64,000 nt of DNA from Pseudoips prasinana (Eukaryota; Arthropoda; Insecta; Lepidoptera; Nolidae). A program made the position numbers and the translations under genes. The notes below the pieces were generated by a model. It was not told the origin of the DNA and made no database searches. It worked only from the letters and a program-made list of their open reading frames with translations. The DNA lies in NCBI GenBank assembly GCA_951640165.1, contig OX621234.1:31934549-31998548 (forward strand), read 5' to 3'. Of this stretch, positions 1 through 9,669 are shown piece by piece; position 1 is the first letter of the stretch; each line of letters begins with the position of its first letter.

Positions 1-399
1 AAATTGAACCGTAATGTTATGTGAATAAGTTCGTTTTGAAAAGCATTTATAGTGGTGGATAGGACACTCGACCTACGCTGCACTAGTGTAATGTCATCAG
101 TTGCAAATCCAATCTATGTGTCGCAGGCAGGTCAATACTAAGTAACGAAATTAAAGGCAAACTTAACGCTCTTTTGGACAATTAACCTGGGCCTGTGGTC
201 AAACCCAATTTTCTGGTATCTTGTTAACCGAGCAATATTTGGGAGTGTTTTGGTGTGTTGACAAAAAACCTGTAATAATTATGCTAAAATCTATATAATA
301 AGGGTTTGTGTGTTTGAGAAAATTAATCCCAGTTGAACTTGAGAAAGCAACAGCGGTTTTATTACATATGTTCCGGCTTTTTTTCTTTTTTTATTCAGT

Positions 400-545
400 G
401 CGGAAAAATGCCGCGATGCAGACCTGTAGGCACAGACAATGTAAACCGATGACGTGTGAGGAAAAACGATGGATGTAGGTAGCGCAAAAACGGCAACCGT
501 GGAGATCTCTGAGGGAGGCTGTTGTACACCAGTGGTCGTATTTCA
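400..545 (+). mobile_element. RTE-type retrotransposon 3' end, degenerate
   Basis: This stretch matches the last coding part and 3' end of the RTE family seen better at 13229-13862: a 'gtagcgcaaaaacggcaa' segment, then 'gtggagatctctgagggaggc', then a broken GATGAT-like tail near 535-560. It is heavily mutated and has no usable reading frame. The call rests on similarity to the other copies in this window. Confidence 0.55.
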
Positions 546-867
546 TCGGTCATGTTGGTGATAATGAAATTAATTATGAACATGCTATAGAAGATGGAAG
601 AACACAATTTCACGTGATGTTTCAATGTGCCATCTAGTCTTAATTCTTGAGACAAACGAATCTTTTTGCAGTTCAACCTTGAATACCAACCATGAATCAA
701 ACTTTAACCAAGGTTTATTTGCTTTTTACATTCTTTTAATTAAAATGGGGCGGAACCTATCACTTACTTTCGTATTTCACTTCGGTACTACCAAAACTTA
801 TGTACATATAGTTAAAGAAAATTTGTTAATAAACAATTCGAAAACGCAAGTCTTATTCAAAAAATTG

Positions 868-1010
868 TGTCATCATCATCATATCTCCCGAAAGTTGTCC
901 ACTGATGGACAAAGGCCTCCCCCAAAGATCTACCCAATGCCGGTCCAGGCTACCTGCATCAAGCGCCTTCTAGCGACCCTCACAGGATTATCGTTCCATC
1001 TTGTAGGGAG
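868..1010 (-). mobile_element. RTE-type retrotransposon 3' end, reverse orientation
   Basis: Read on the minus strand this is the 3' end of the RTE family: coding remnants (matching 'TRWTDDLVRVAG' and 'RWMRVAQD' in better copies), then a terminal CATCATCATCAT (GATGATGATG on the element strand). Stops and substitutions show it is dead. Its end abuts another lepidopteran repeat at 1012. Confidence 0.8.
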
Positions 1011-1011
1011 T

Positions 1012-1140
1012 TAGGTAGCAGCTAGTACACAGGTGGCGCTACTACCCGACTTCCTGGTGAATCCCCTAGTCGCCTTTTACGACACCCATGGGATGGTAAG
1101 GGGTGGCTCTGTTATTCTTTCTAGGCAGGAAATCACACGG
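1012..1140. repeat. Lepidopteran dispersed repeat fragment
   Basis: Contains 'cgacacccatgggatggtaa' followed by 'ggggtggctctgttattctt' and 'aatcacacgg'. This is a combination I recognise from many lepidopteran intergenic regions as part of a non-coding repeat. No open frame. The class cannot be assigned from this piece. Confidence 0.45.
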
Positions 1141-1159
1141 CTAATAATAATATAATATA

Positions 1160-1420
1160 TATATCTGGGGACAATATCTGGGGACAATGTCACACAGATC
1201 ATCCTAGCCCCAAACTAAGCAAAGCTTGTACTATGGGTGCCAGGTGACGATATACATACTTATATAGATAGATAAATACTTAAATACATAGAAAACATCC
1301 ATGACTCAGAAACAAATGTTCGTGCTCATCACACAAATATTTGCACTTACTGGGATTCGAACCCATGACCACCAGCTTCGTAGGCAGGAGCACTACCAAC
1401 TAGGCCACGGTGACCGTCAA
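1160..1420 (-). mobile_element. tRNA-derived SINE, family A
   Basis: On the minus strand it begins with a tRNA-like head carrying an A box (TGGCCTAGTTGG) and a B box (GGTTCGAATCC, read as ggattcgaacc on +), then a body with 'gtatttatctatctatataa' type sequence and a tail region near 'acagatcatcctagcccca'. Two further copies lie at 32135-32410 (+) and 33380-33600 (-) with the same order of blocks. The A and B boxes form an internal RNA polymerase III promoter in such elements. A short duplicated 'ctggggacaatat' occurs at its 3' end. Confidence 0.85.
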
Positions 1421-1472
1421 GTAAGTTTCTGAATAAATTTATAATATATTATAAATTTATTCAGAAACTTAC
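1421..1472. repeat. Perfect 52-bp palindrome
   Basis: Two 26-bp arms with no spacer (centre at 1446/1447), beginning GTAAGTTTCTGAAT and ending ATTCAGAAACTTAC. It directly abuts the 5' end of the SINE at 1160-1420. No gene is associated. Confidence 0.95.
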
Positions 1473-1937
1473 GACTATACATTGAGGCATTACAGTTTTG
1501 AAATCGGCATTATAACAACAAAAAATATTGATTCCATATTCTTAAATAAGTAATTAATGAAAGCAACATTTTGAGAAAAATTGTTTAATTCTGAGCCAAT
1601 TTAAAAATAATGTGCTTTTTATTTACCTTCTCAAAGTTTTTCAATGTTAATTTTTACGTATATTTATGTATATTGCGACGTTATAGTGGCGTTGTTATAC
1701 TAACTGATACAGCATAGGTTAAAATTGTATGTCACTATATATAAGTCACATAAAATTTTGTACTACAGCACTGTTAGATTAGCAATAACAGGGCCTGTGA
1801 TTCCATGGAAATTGGTGAAATTGCAGGAGATTGGGTACACTGTCGATACTCATCAGAACAGTTCCAATTATGGCTACTAAATTGACGGCAAACGGCGAAT
1901 TTTTAGTAAACTAGTTTTTGACTGATGTTTAAAGCTT
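1473..1937. other. AT-rich sequence, nothing recognised
   Basis: No open frame of note, no tRNA-like boxes and no clear match to other repeats in the window. Confidence 0.5.
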
Positions 1938-2817
1938 TAATTATATATGGTCAATAGAAGTCAAGATCTAACAACCTATTAATTTGTACCCAGAATTTAC
2001 TAATACCTATACCGTTACTTTGTCATTCTACAATTTATGTTCTGACTATTTACAAGGGCTTTCTAAAGTCTATGTGCCCTTTTAAATTTATTTATTTAGT
2101 TATACCACACCTTCATGCTTTATTTGTATATTAAAGAGCAGACTATTATATTTTTAATACTCAACTATTTTCGACCTTTGAAGAAAAGTTTTAAATAATA
2201 TTAATTGTTCACTAAATTATGTACGACATATACAACTGTTGCCATCGCAATTAAGAAATGATTGTACCTAATTATCGGCACCAACTTCAAATGAACAAAA
2301 CTTCAAAGAGCAATTCGTCTCGCACAATATAACAACAAACGTAGTAATCCGCACTGCAGGGCACGGGTTACTTAGTAACGGCACCCTTATAGGGTTCGAA
2401 TCCCGGCTCATGACGATCGAGTACGATGTAAAGTATTATTAGTATAAATAATCCCCAATTACTGACAATCGGAAGCCATTCAATCCTAGAAAAAAATATT
2501 GAATGTTGTTGGTACTCGAGATCCATTTAATTTTTACAAGGGTCCGGCCTTAGTTCAAGGTAAGCTATTATTTTACTTTGGTTTATTCATTTATTATTAT
2601 TCATATTGAATATTTTTTAACATTCCTTATGCAGCCTAGGAGGCTTTAACTGCTTCACTGGCTCTAGAGGCGAGTGGGCACATAGACTTTAGAAAGCCCT
2701 TATAAATAGTCAGAACATAAATTGTAGAATTACAAAGTAACGGCATAGGTATTAGTAAATTCTGGGTACAAATTAATAGGTTGTTAGATCTTGACTTCTA
2801 TTGACCATATATAATTA
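1938..2817. repeat. Inverted repeat pair (142-bp arms, about 600-bp spacer)
   Basis: Arms at 1938-2079 and 2676-2817 are reverse complements of equal length with only three mismatches that I can count. Outer ends read TAATTATATATGGTC and its complement; inner ends read TCTATGTGCCC. A third, partial copy lies at 15340-15395. The right arm runs inward into 'ctctagaggcgagtgggcac', which also occurs in reverse near 34400-34460. The arms are therefore probably two oppositely oriented copies of one dispersed element, or the TIRs of a foldback element. The spacer holds a tRNA-like B box near 2385. Confidence 0.85.
2345..2420 (+). repeat. tRNA-like SINE head fragment
   Basis: 'gggttcgaatcccggctcat' is a good B box with the pairing expected of a T arm, preceded by a poor A-box-like segment. 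It does not fold as a full tRNA and has no recognisable SINE body, so it is taken as a SINE remnant. Confidence 0.35.
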
Positions 2818-3129
2818 TTATTTAATTTGTGATAGTAATAGTTCTGTTCAATAGCTAATTTCTTGAAATTATTCTTTAAGGTTTTTAAAATAGTAGTTGT
2901 CATAGTTATAGTGTTAGGTGTATTTTACTATACTATGGTACCTCATTTTATCTTGAACTTAAACTGAGAAATTGAGACGCCGTTTGCTAATAAAATAACC
3001 TAATATTGCAAGGAAGTGGAGGAAGCACCTAAAAAAGAGACGTTATACCTATTTTTCGGTCGTTGGAATAGTCTCCCAGTCTGACTCGTTTCGACTAGCT
3101 ACTAAAATGTACACACACACTACAAACGA

Positions 3130-3240
3130 AGTACCAGTGCCGGAGGGCACTTCGGGGTTCAAACCTCTATTCTGGGCGGTTACTGGCGTGGAGATGCGTG
3201 AGAGGGCATATAATTTTAGGGATGTTTTTTGCATCTTTTG
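3130..3240 (+). repeat. Dispersed repeat, copy 1 (second copy 34285-34460, reverse)
   Basis: Shares 'gggcggttactggcgtggag', 'atgcgtgagag' and 'tagggatgttttttgc' with the reverse complement of 34300-34380, and the two copies are well conserved. A short open frame runs through it on the minus strand, but the sequence pattern is that of a dispersed repeat, not of a gene. Confidence 0.6.
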
Positions 3241-3941
3241 CTATACTAAAAGTAAAACCGCGTAACTATTGTCAACTTTATGTTGGACACATGTACTACT
3301 AAACATGTTAAGACACATGAGATATAGAAATTTCGCAGCACTTCATTTGCGGGAAATTATCCAGAACCACCCCTCTCAAAGTCCGCCAACATTGACGCAT
3401 CGTCTATGGAATTTTTTTGTTCCGGGTCAGCATACTCTTTAATATCACAGGCATGTTTGACAGGTGTCAAATATCAAATTTAGGAGAAATATATATTGTT
3501 TTTATAACAAAACCAACAGACTGTGCGTGAGTGTACTATGCCAAATCAGATATCAATTGATCGAGCACTATAAAATCTAATGTTTTAATACTGGAACGCT
3601 CATAATATCGAAGGGAAAATTAATTAATTGAACATTCGCTACTAGTAAAGTAGGTTAGGATAGAACTACGACCACTTAACGACACAAACAGAACAAAACA
3701 CGTCAATCATTTATCCCTAAAAGAAACATTCGATTGAATTTTCGATTTATTGACCATTCGATTTCATGAATGTTCGATTATTTGGTCATTCGAATTCGAG
3801 TGGTGGATCAATTGGTATTCAATTAATTAGCACTCGATCTGGCATAGTTCACTCGTTTCAAATAGTTAAGTTCTCCAGAAGTGGATAATTTTTGTTTTAT
3901 AGACTTGTATATTCATTATTTTTAATACACATATGTTTGTA
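3241..3941. other. AT-rich sequence, nothing recognised
   Basis: Contains a run of short 'attcgat'-type words near 3725-3800 (gaacattcgatt, tgaccattcgattt, tgttcgatta) that look like a decayed microsatellite. No coding or transposon signal was seen. Confidence 0.5.
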
Positions 3942-6187
3942 CTAGCTGGTGCCCGCGACTTCATCCGCGACAATTTTGAATGATTACCAATGTAACTACT
4001 TACTTCTAGCTTAATCTAAAAAAAATACTTTTAAAAGAAATAAGCAATATAAATTTAAGAAAACCTAACCTATAAATAATCTAGTTAAGAAATAAACTAA
4101 AGACTACTTTGCTACTGTTATTTTTAAAAAGGACCCGATATCATAAACCCAAAAATATCAAAGAATACATATCAATTGTCCTTAAGTAAAGTCAGTAAGT
4201 CAAATAAAGTAATATAATAATCAACGATGCATTAATCACCCAGGTAACTCCCGTTAGCTTAGGTTGCGACCACGGCATTGATAGGTCTAATATCACATTT
4301 TGTGAACGAAACCATAGCGCGATCTAAAACGATGATTACACCATCTACTAACAAAAATATAACCTTGTAAAGCGGTAAAATTAAGATGTGGGTATATATT
4401 TTGGGTGAGATTTAGGCGATCATCTTTTGATTCAGTTTTGGACTACCTTTTACTTCAAGTATTTATTTATTTTAACCGATATGTCAAATGAGTTCTGCGA
4501 TCTAAAACGATATAAAAGCCATCGAGTTACAAAATTGTGAACTTGTAGATCAGTAAAATTAAGATGATATTTTTTGGGTGCGATCATCTCGACACGAACA
4601 ATTTATACTACGCTAACTCGAATTTTGGGTCAATGACTTTTTTATCCCAATTTTATTAAATTGACGTTTTTTATAATATGTTATGAAAAATACCAAAAAA
4701 AAAAGAAGTTACAAATCTTATAAAACGCTAAATCTTTACTTAGACGACAACAAACACAACATTTTAGGCAATAAGAAACGAATTTCTCTATAATTTAAGT
4801 TGGCGTACATTTTTGGTGTTGACCTATTGAATCAGTTATGGATTACCTTTTTTAACAACAAATTATTCCCTTGATTGCTTTATTTTAACTGAAATACCAA
4901 TTTACATGCTTTTAACTCCAAAAAAAAACAGTTTTTTATACAAACTTACATCCCTATTTTAGTAGTCTTTAGGGGTGGAATTTTCAAAAGTCCTGATGAT
5001 ATATTTATAATGTTTAAATGAAAGGGGAAATACTAATCTTCATGCGTTTACCTTAATAAATGTCACATTTTTCATACAAACTTCCATCCCCTATTTGTCA
5101 CCCTAAAGGACTGGAATTCCCAAAAATCCTGAAATACATATTTTTAAATGAAAGGTCAAATACCAATTTTCATGAGTTTACCTTAAAAAATGACACATTT
5201 TTCATACAAACATCCCCTATTTGTCACCCTACGTGGTAGAATTCTCGGAAATCCTGAAACACATACTTTAAATTTTTAACTGTAATGCTAAATACCAATT
5301 TTCATGCGTTTAACTTAAAACTTGTTGGCACTTTTTTCATATAAACTTACATCCCCAATATTCAAAAATCCTGAAATATATATTTTAATTTTTAACTGCA
5401 AGTCTATATACTAAAGCCTTTAACATCAAAATTAAGCACTTTCATAAAATATTTCATCCCTTATTTTAGTCCCTTAGGGGTGGTATTTTCAAAAACCCTT
5501 CTTCAGTGGATGCCTACGTCATAAAAGGTAACTACTATCAAAATTCAAGTCCTAACTGCAGCCGTTTAGACTGTGCGTTGATATGTCAGTCAGGCAGTAT
5601 AAAATTATATCCCCTATTTTCCGCCCTTGGGGGTGTAATTTCCAAAAATCCTGAAATAAATGCTATATATTTTAACAGAAAGGCCAAATACTCATTTTCA
5701 TGCGTTTAACTTCAAAAATATCGCATTTTTCATACAAACTTACATCCCCTATTTTATGACCTTCGGGGTGGAATTTTCAAAAATCCTGAAATATATATTT
5801 TTTATTTTTAACGAAAAAGCCAAATGCTAATTTTCATGCGTTTAACTTAAAAATTGCGACTTTTTTCGTACAAACTTACATCCCCTATTTTTTGCCCTTG
5901 GGGGTGAAATTTCCAAAAAATTCTGAAACATATATTTTTTATTTTTAACTGCAAGGCCAAATACCAACTTTCATGCCTCTAACTTCAAAAACGGCAAAGT
6001 TTGATACTAACTTCGCACCCCCGTTTTACCCCCTTAGGGGTTGAATTTCGAAAAATCCTTCCTTATTCCTTGTCTACATTATAAAGAAAACATCTGTGCA
6101 AAATTTCAGCTTTCTAGGGCCAAGGGTTTGGGCTGGGCGTTGATGAGTCAGTCAGTCAGTCAGGACTTCTCTTTTTATTTATATAGA
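3942..6187 (-). mobile_element. Helitron-like non-autonomous element (about 2.25 kb)
   Basis: On the minus strand the element starts A|TCTATATAAATAAAAAG and ends GTCGCGGGCACCAGCTAG|T. These are the 5'-TC and CTRR-3' ends, inserted between A and T, that define Helitrons. The 3' 'gtcgcgg...agtcgcggg' region is typical of lepidopteran Helitrons. No Rep/helicase frame exists inside, so the element is non-autonomous. About half of its length is a degenerate tandem array (4900-6130). A GTCA microsatellite (agtcagtcagtcagtcagg) sits near its 5' end at 6147-6165. Confidence 0.75.
4900..6130 (-). repeat. Degenerate tandem array, about nine units of 115-130 bp
   Basis: Each unit contains, in + orientation, 'catttttcatacaaactt', then 'acatcccctatttt', then a '..cccttaggggtggaattt' block, 'aaaaatcctgaaatatat', and 'caaatac..attttcatgcg'. 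Units start near 4930, 5065, 5190, 5325, 5440, 5590, 5720, 5855 and 5985. They have diverged from each other and one (about 5440-5590) carries extra sequence. The array lies wholly inside the Helitron-like element. Confidence 0.8.
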
Positions 6188-6419
6188 TTATGATTGGCAG
6201 CCAGTTCAAAGCAGACGTAATCATAAATGAAGACTACTATATAAAATGTTAATTCAAGGGGCACGTTCCCGGAGTGCTGGTATATAATTTTCCAGCGAAT
6301 AAGAATTAGCGTACAGCGTGACAATGTTGCTAGTACTTAGACAACGTAATCCACTGGCTCAATGTATTTTTATTTCAGTATATTTATTAGTTATACATTA
6401 ATTCGGTTTTAATTATGTA

Positions 6420-6554
6420 CAGACGCCAGCACATCCAGCTACCCCAATCTGTCAAATTTCTTTTATAGTTTTTCAACTTTATCACAAAAACACAAGGTTC
6501 ACTTTCAATTGGGTAATTTTGGCAGATTGGGGTAGCTTGATGTGTTGGCGTCTG
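6420..6554. mobile_element. Palindromic TA-flanked MITE, copy 1 of 4
   Basis: Terminal inverted repeats start CAGACGCCAGCACATC and continue as AGCTACCCCAATCTG, about 40 bp per arm. The core reads 'ttttcaactttatcac'. Both ends are flanked by TA, the target duplication of Tc1/mariner elements. Further copies are at 17552-17686, 22256-22384 and 27402-27536. No coding capacity. Confidence 0.9.
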
Positions 6555-6594
6555 TACCTACTTTTTGCGATAAATATACCTTTTTTGTTGATAT

Positions 6595-6630
6595 TAGACA
6601 TAAGACATAAGACATAAGACATTTATTTCT
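6595..6630 (-). repeat. TTATGTC 3' tail of the CR1-type element
   Basis: Three direct 'ataagac' units on the + strand (TTATGTC on the element strand), directly followed by 'atttatttctg'. This marks the 3' terminus of the retrotransposon. Confidence 0.85.
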
Positions 6631-6768
6631 GAACAAATTTACATTTGTGTTGAAAATATAAATATAAATAAGACTTACAACTAAAATATATTTTAACAAG
6701 ACAACCAAAATAGCAAGTTAGAAATGATAATAATAAATAACAAAAAAACATACATCAATCATTTTAAA

Positions 6769-9669
6769 CTATTTTTTATCTTCAGTGTACTCTGAAATGC
6801 TATAGTAACCTTTTTTCAACAAAAATGCTTTAAGCTTATTGCTAAAAATATTTGCATCTATTATAGTTTTAAACTCTAGAGGCAATTTGTTGAATAATGT
6901 GATAGCTTGTACTCCAGCGCTATGTTGTACCACATTCAGGTTCGGTTGAATCGCCTTTGTGAGGTCTTTCCTGCGACTATTTAATCTTGTTTCTCTGTCC
7001 GATTCCGATTCATATTTTGATAAATGTTTAATAAGATTAGTTAGGACTATAAAGATATAAAGGCAGGGTATTGTTAATATTTCTAATCTGATGAAATGTT
7101 CTCTACAAGATTCTATCTGTTTGATGCGCACTATTGTTCTTATGGCTCTTTTTTGTATGACAAAAGCTGCATTTATGTTGTACTGATAACTATTTCCCCA
7201 AAATTGAATGCTGTAACGTAACTTTGATTCAACTAGCGAGAAATAAACCATCTTAAGTTGAGTAACAGAAATGACATCTCTCAAACTCCTGATTGCATAA
7301 CAAGCAGAACTTACTGTGTTTACTATGGAAGACACTTCTTGTTTCCAGTTCAACAGGGCATCTATTTCTACTCCTAGAAATTTGACGTTTTCCACAATTT
7401 CAATTTTGTTTCCATGAGACATTACCTGCATTCTATTTTTAGCTGTTGACTTGAATAGTAGGCATTTCGTCTTGTTTGAATTCAAAATTAGATTATTAAC
7501 ACCAAACCATTTTTCAAACGACTCGTATATTTCCCGTATTTTGTCTTCTAGCCGTTGTATAGTTTTTTCGGCAATGATTGCATTTGTATCGTCAGCGAAA
7601 ATTACTAGTTTAGCTTCTGGAGCGTGATTTGCTATGAAAGCCGACAAATCATTCAAAAAGATAACAAAAAATATTGGTCCTAAAACTGAGCCTTGTGGTA
7701 CACCGCGGTTTATATCTTTGATGTCTGATTTGAAGGCTTTTTGCTCGTTTTCAATCATTGATTTCATCTCAACAAACTGTTTTCTATCCTGTAGATATGA
7801 CTTAAACAACTGTAAATTTGCATTTCTAATACCGTAATGTTCCAATTTTGTCAGTAGTATATTATGATCTACTGTGTCGAAAGCAGAGCTTAGATCCAGG
7901 AAAAGCCCTGCAACCATTTGTCTATTATTAAGATTTGTTAGGACCTCTTCTAATAGAGAGTCGATTGCATCCGCTGTACATATAGATTTTTGATAACCAA
8001 ACTGAGCAGCATTCAATATTTTGTTAGCGTTTAGATGTTTAACAAGTCTGTCCTTCATCATACGTTCTAATAATTTTGAGAAAACCGGTAATAAAGAAAT
8101 CGGCCTATAGTTGACTGGATCAGTCATTTTGCCTTTTTTAAATATTGGTAATATTCTAGCAACTTTGAACTGTTCAGGAAAAACTCCAGAACTGATGCAG
8201 TTATTAAAGAAGCTTGTTAGAGGACAGGTAAGGATATCAATATTTTCTTTAATTATGGTTAGTGGAATATTGTCGTACCCAAAAGAGGACTTGCTATCCA
8301 TATTTTTTACCATATTATACACCTCTACTGGTAAGATTTCATCAAATATCATATCAGTTTCAACCCTTTTAACATTTTCAACAAGATACATTTTGGCCAG
8401 TTCTGGATCGAAAGATTTTAGTTGAGATTTATTTTGAAATATATCAGCAAAAATGTTAGCTATTTGTACCGGATTATTTGTGGCCAAATCATTAATTTTG
8501 ATTATTGGATTGTTGAGGGATTTTCTTTTTTGGTTACTTCGATGCTGGTTAACAATTTTCCAAATAAGTTTACTAGAGTTAGAAGTGTTTTCCATTTTCC
8601 TTCTCACATCTAACCTTTTTGCACACCTAATTATTTTTCTGTATGTACTCACATACTTATCACGATAATCCAGGATAGTTTGATCACAACTTTGTTTATT
8701 GATAGTATTAAGAAATCTTTTAAATTTGCTGGATACTTTGATGCCTTTTGTAATCCATGAAGAACTGTTTGCCTTATTAATGTTAGTTTTGATTTTTTTG
8801 CATTCGAATGACGTTGCATGCACTTGGTTAAATTGTTGTACAAAAGTATTGATATCTGTAGACCAGTTTTGTTTGAGTAAATTTTCCCTGTATTTTGCCC
8901 TGTTTCTGTCGTTGTAAATTATTTTGTTAACTAGTATAAACTGCGCTTGATTTTGTTTAATATATACCTTCTCTAAAAGAACAGTACAGAGGAGAGCCGC
9001 ATGTCCATCTGAAATCCCATTATGATCAACTAATAAATTACTCAGATCATTTTCAGGTATGTTAGTGAGGATATTATCAAGACATGATTCGGAACTATTT
9101 CTTCGAAATGTTGGACAATTCACCAAACACCGGAAATTATAGCATGTTAGCAGAGTCGAAAAGCCTTTACTTTTCTCATCATTTTTCAACATATTGATAT
9201 TAAAATCGCCACATATTACACATTTTCTATTAAAACAATAGTGTAGTATTTTTTCCAGTCTTTCCATAAAACAATCATAATTACTATTTACAGGAGTTCT
9301 GTAGCAACAAAAAATGTATAGGTTTGTCTCTATATCTCTAACTCCACACACTTCAAAGCTATCAACTTTGTATAACTGCTTACAAACATCTATTTCTTGT
9401 ACATTTCTATCATTTTTTGTCAAAATTAGGGTTCCTCCTCTTTTTTTGTTTATTCTAGTATTATAGCATCCCAGTTTATAATTAGGGAAATTAAACTGTT
9501 TCACTGACAACTCATTTAAAAAGTGTTCACTTATACATATAAAATTTACTTCCTCTGACATCCCACTAAGATAAATCTGTAGGTCGTCAATTTTACTGTT
9601 CATTCCGCATACATTTTGATGGTAAATAATAAGAGAAGAAATATTACCTTGACAATTATCATTATTCAA
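6769..9669 (-). CDS. CR1-type retrotransposon ORF2: endonuclease and reverse transcriptase
   Basis: ORF2 (966 codons) encodes an apurinic-like endonuclease followed by reverse transcriptase, the enzymes for target-primed reverse transcription in the nucleus. Endonuclease motifs: QN at residues 18-19, SEHF about 47-50, GDFN 154-157, and SDGH 220-223 where SDH is usual. RT motifs: a 'NYRPISLLPVFSKLLE' block about 520-535, AFDTVDH 596-602, RGVPQGSVLGP 655-665, and catalytic FADD 691-694. No stop or frameshift is present, so it looks functional. The frame opens on TTG, not ATG; the first in-frame ATG is codon 23, after the QN motif. The frame is open upstream to a TAA with no ATG, and it lies +1 relative to ORF1. 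It overlaps the ORF1 stop by 8 bases. The true N-terminus is therefore uncertain. Confidence 0.93.
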   Translation of the reverse strand: MNNDNCQGNISSLIIYHQNVCGMNSKIDDLQIYLSGMSEEVNFICISEHFLNELSVKQFNFPNYKLGCYNTRINKKRGGTLILTKNDRNVQEIDVCKQLYKVDSFEVCGVRDIETNLYIFCCYRTPVNSNYDCFMERLEKILHYCFNRKCVICGDFNINMLKNDEKSKGFSTLLTCYNFRCLVNCPTFRRNSSESCLDNILTNIPENDLSNLLVDHNGISDGHAALLCTVLLEKVYIKQNQAQFILVNKIIYNDRNRAKYRENLLKQNWSTDINTFVQQFNQVHATSFECKKIKTNINKANSSSWITKGIKVSSKFKRFLNTINKQSCDQTILDYRDKYVSTYRKIIRCAKRLDVRRKMENTSNSSKLIWKIVNQHRSNQKRKSLNNPIIKINDLATNNPVQIANIFADIFQNKSQLKSFDPELAKMYLVENVKRVETDMIFDEILPVEVYNMVKNMDSKSSFGYDNIPLTIIKENIDILTCPLTSFFNNCISSGVFPEQFKVARILPIFKKGKMTDPVNYRPISLLPVFSKLLERMMKDRLVKHLNANKILNAAQFGYQKSICTADAIDSLLEEVLTNLNNRQMVAGLFLDLSSAFDTVDHNILLTKLEHYGIRNANLQLFKSYLQDRKQFVEMKSMIENEQKAFKSDIKDINRGVPQGSVLGPIFFVIFLNDLSAFIANHAPEAKLVIFADDTNAIIAEKTIQRLEDKIREIYESFEKWFGVNNLILNSNKTKCLLFKSTAKNRMQVMSHGNKIEIVENVKFLGVEIDALLNWKQEVSSIVNTVSSACYAIRSLRDVISVTQLKMVYFSLVESKLRYSIQFWGNSYQYNINAAFVIQKRAIRTIVRIKQIESCREHFIRLEILTIPCLYIFIVLTNLIKHLSKYESESDRETRLNSRRKDLTKAIQPNLNVVQHSAGVQAITLFNKLPLEFKTIIDANIFSNKLKAFLLKKGYYSISEYTEDKK

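Noticed and set aside
395..700. 101-codon minus-strand frame
   Set aside because: It runs antisense through a degenerate RTE 3' end and has no domain.
1330..1415. tRNA gene (good A and B boxes), as also at 32150-32220, 19440-19500, 25960-26035, 44755-44830 and 60065-60130
   Set aside because: None can be folded by eye into a complete cloverleaf with an acceptor stem. Each continues into a shared SINE body and recurs as a dispersed element.
4900..6130. Regularly spaced repeats that might suggest a CRISPR array
   Set aside because: Units are over 100 bp, diverged and contiguous, without unique spacers, and lie in a eukaryotic Helitron-like element.
7634..8917. Several + strand frames of 60-100 codons across 7.6-8.9 kb
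   Set aside because: They are antisense shadows of the intact CR1 ORF2.
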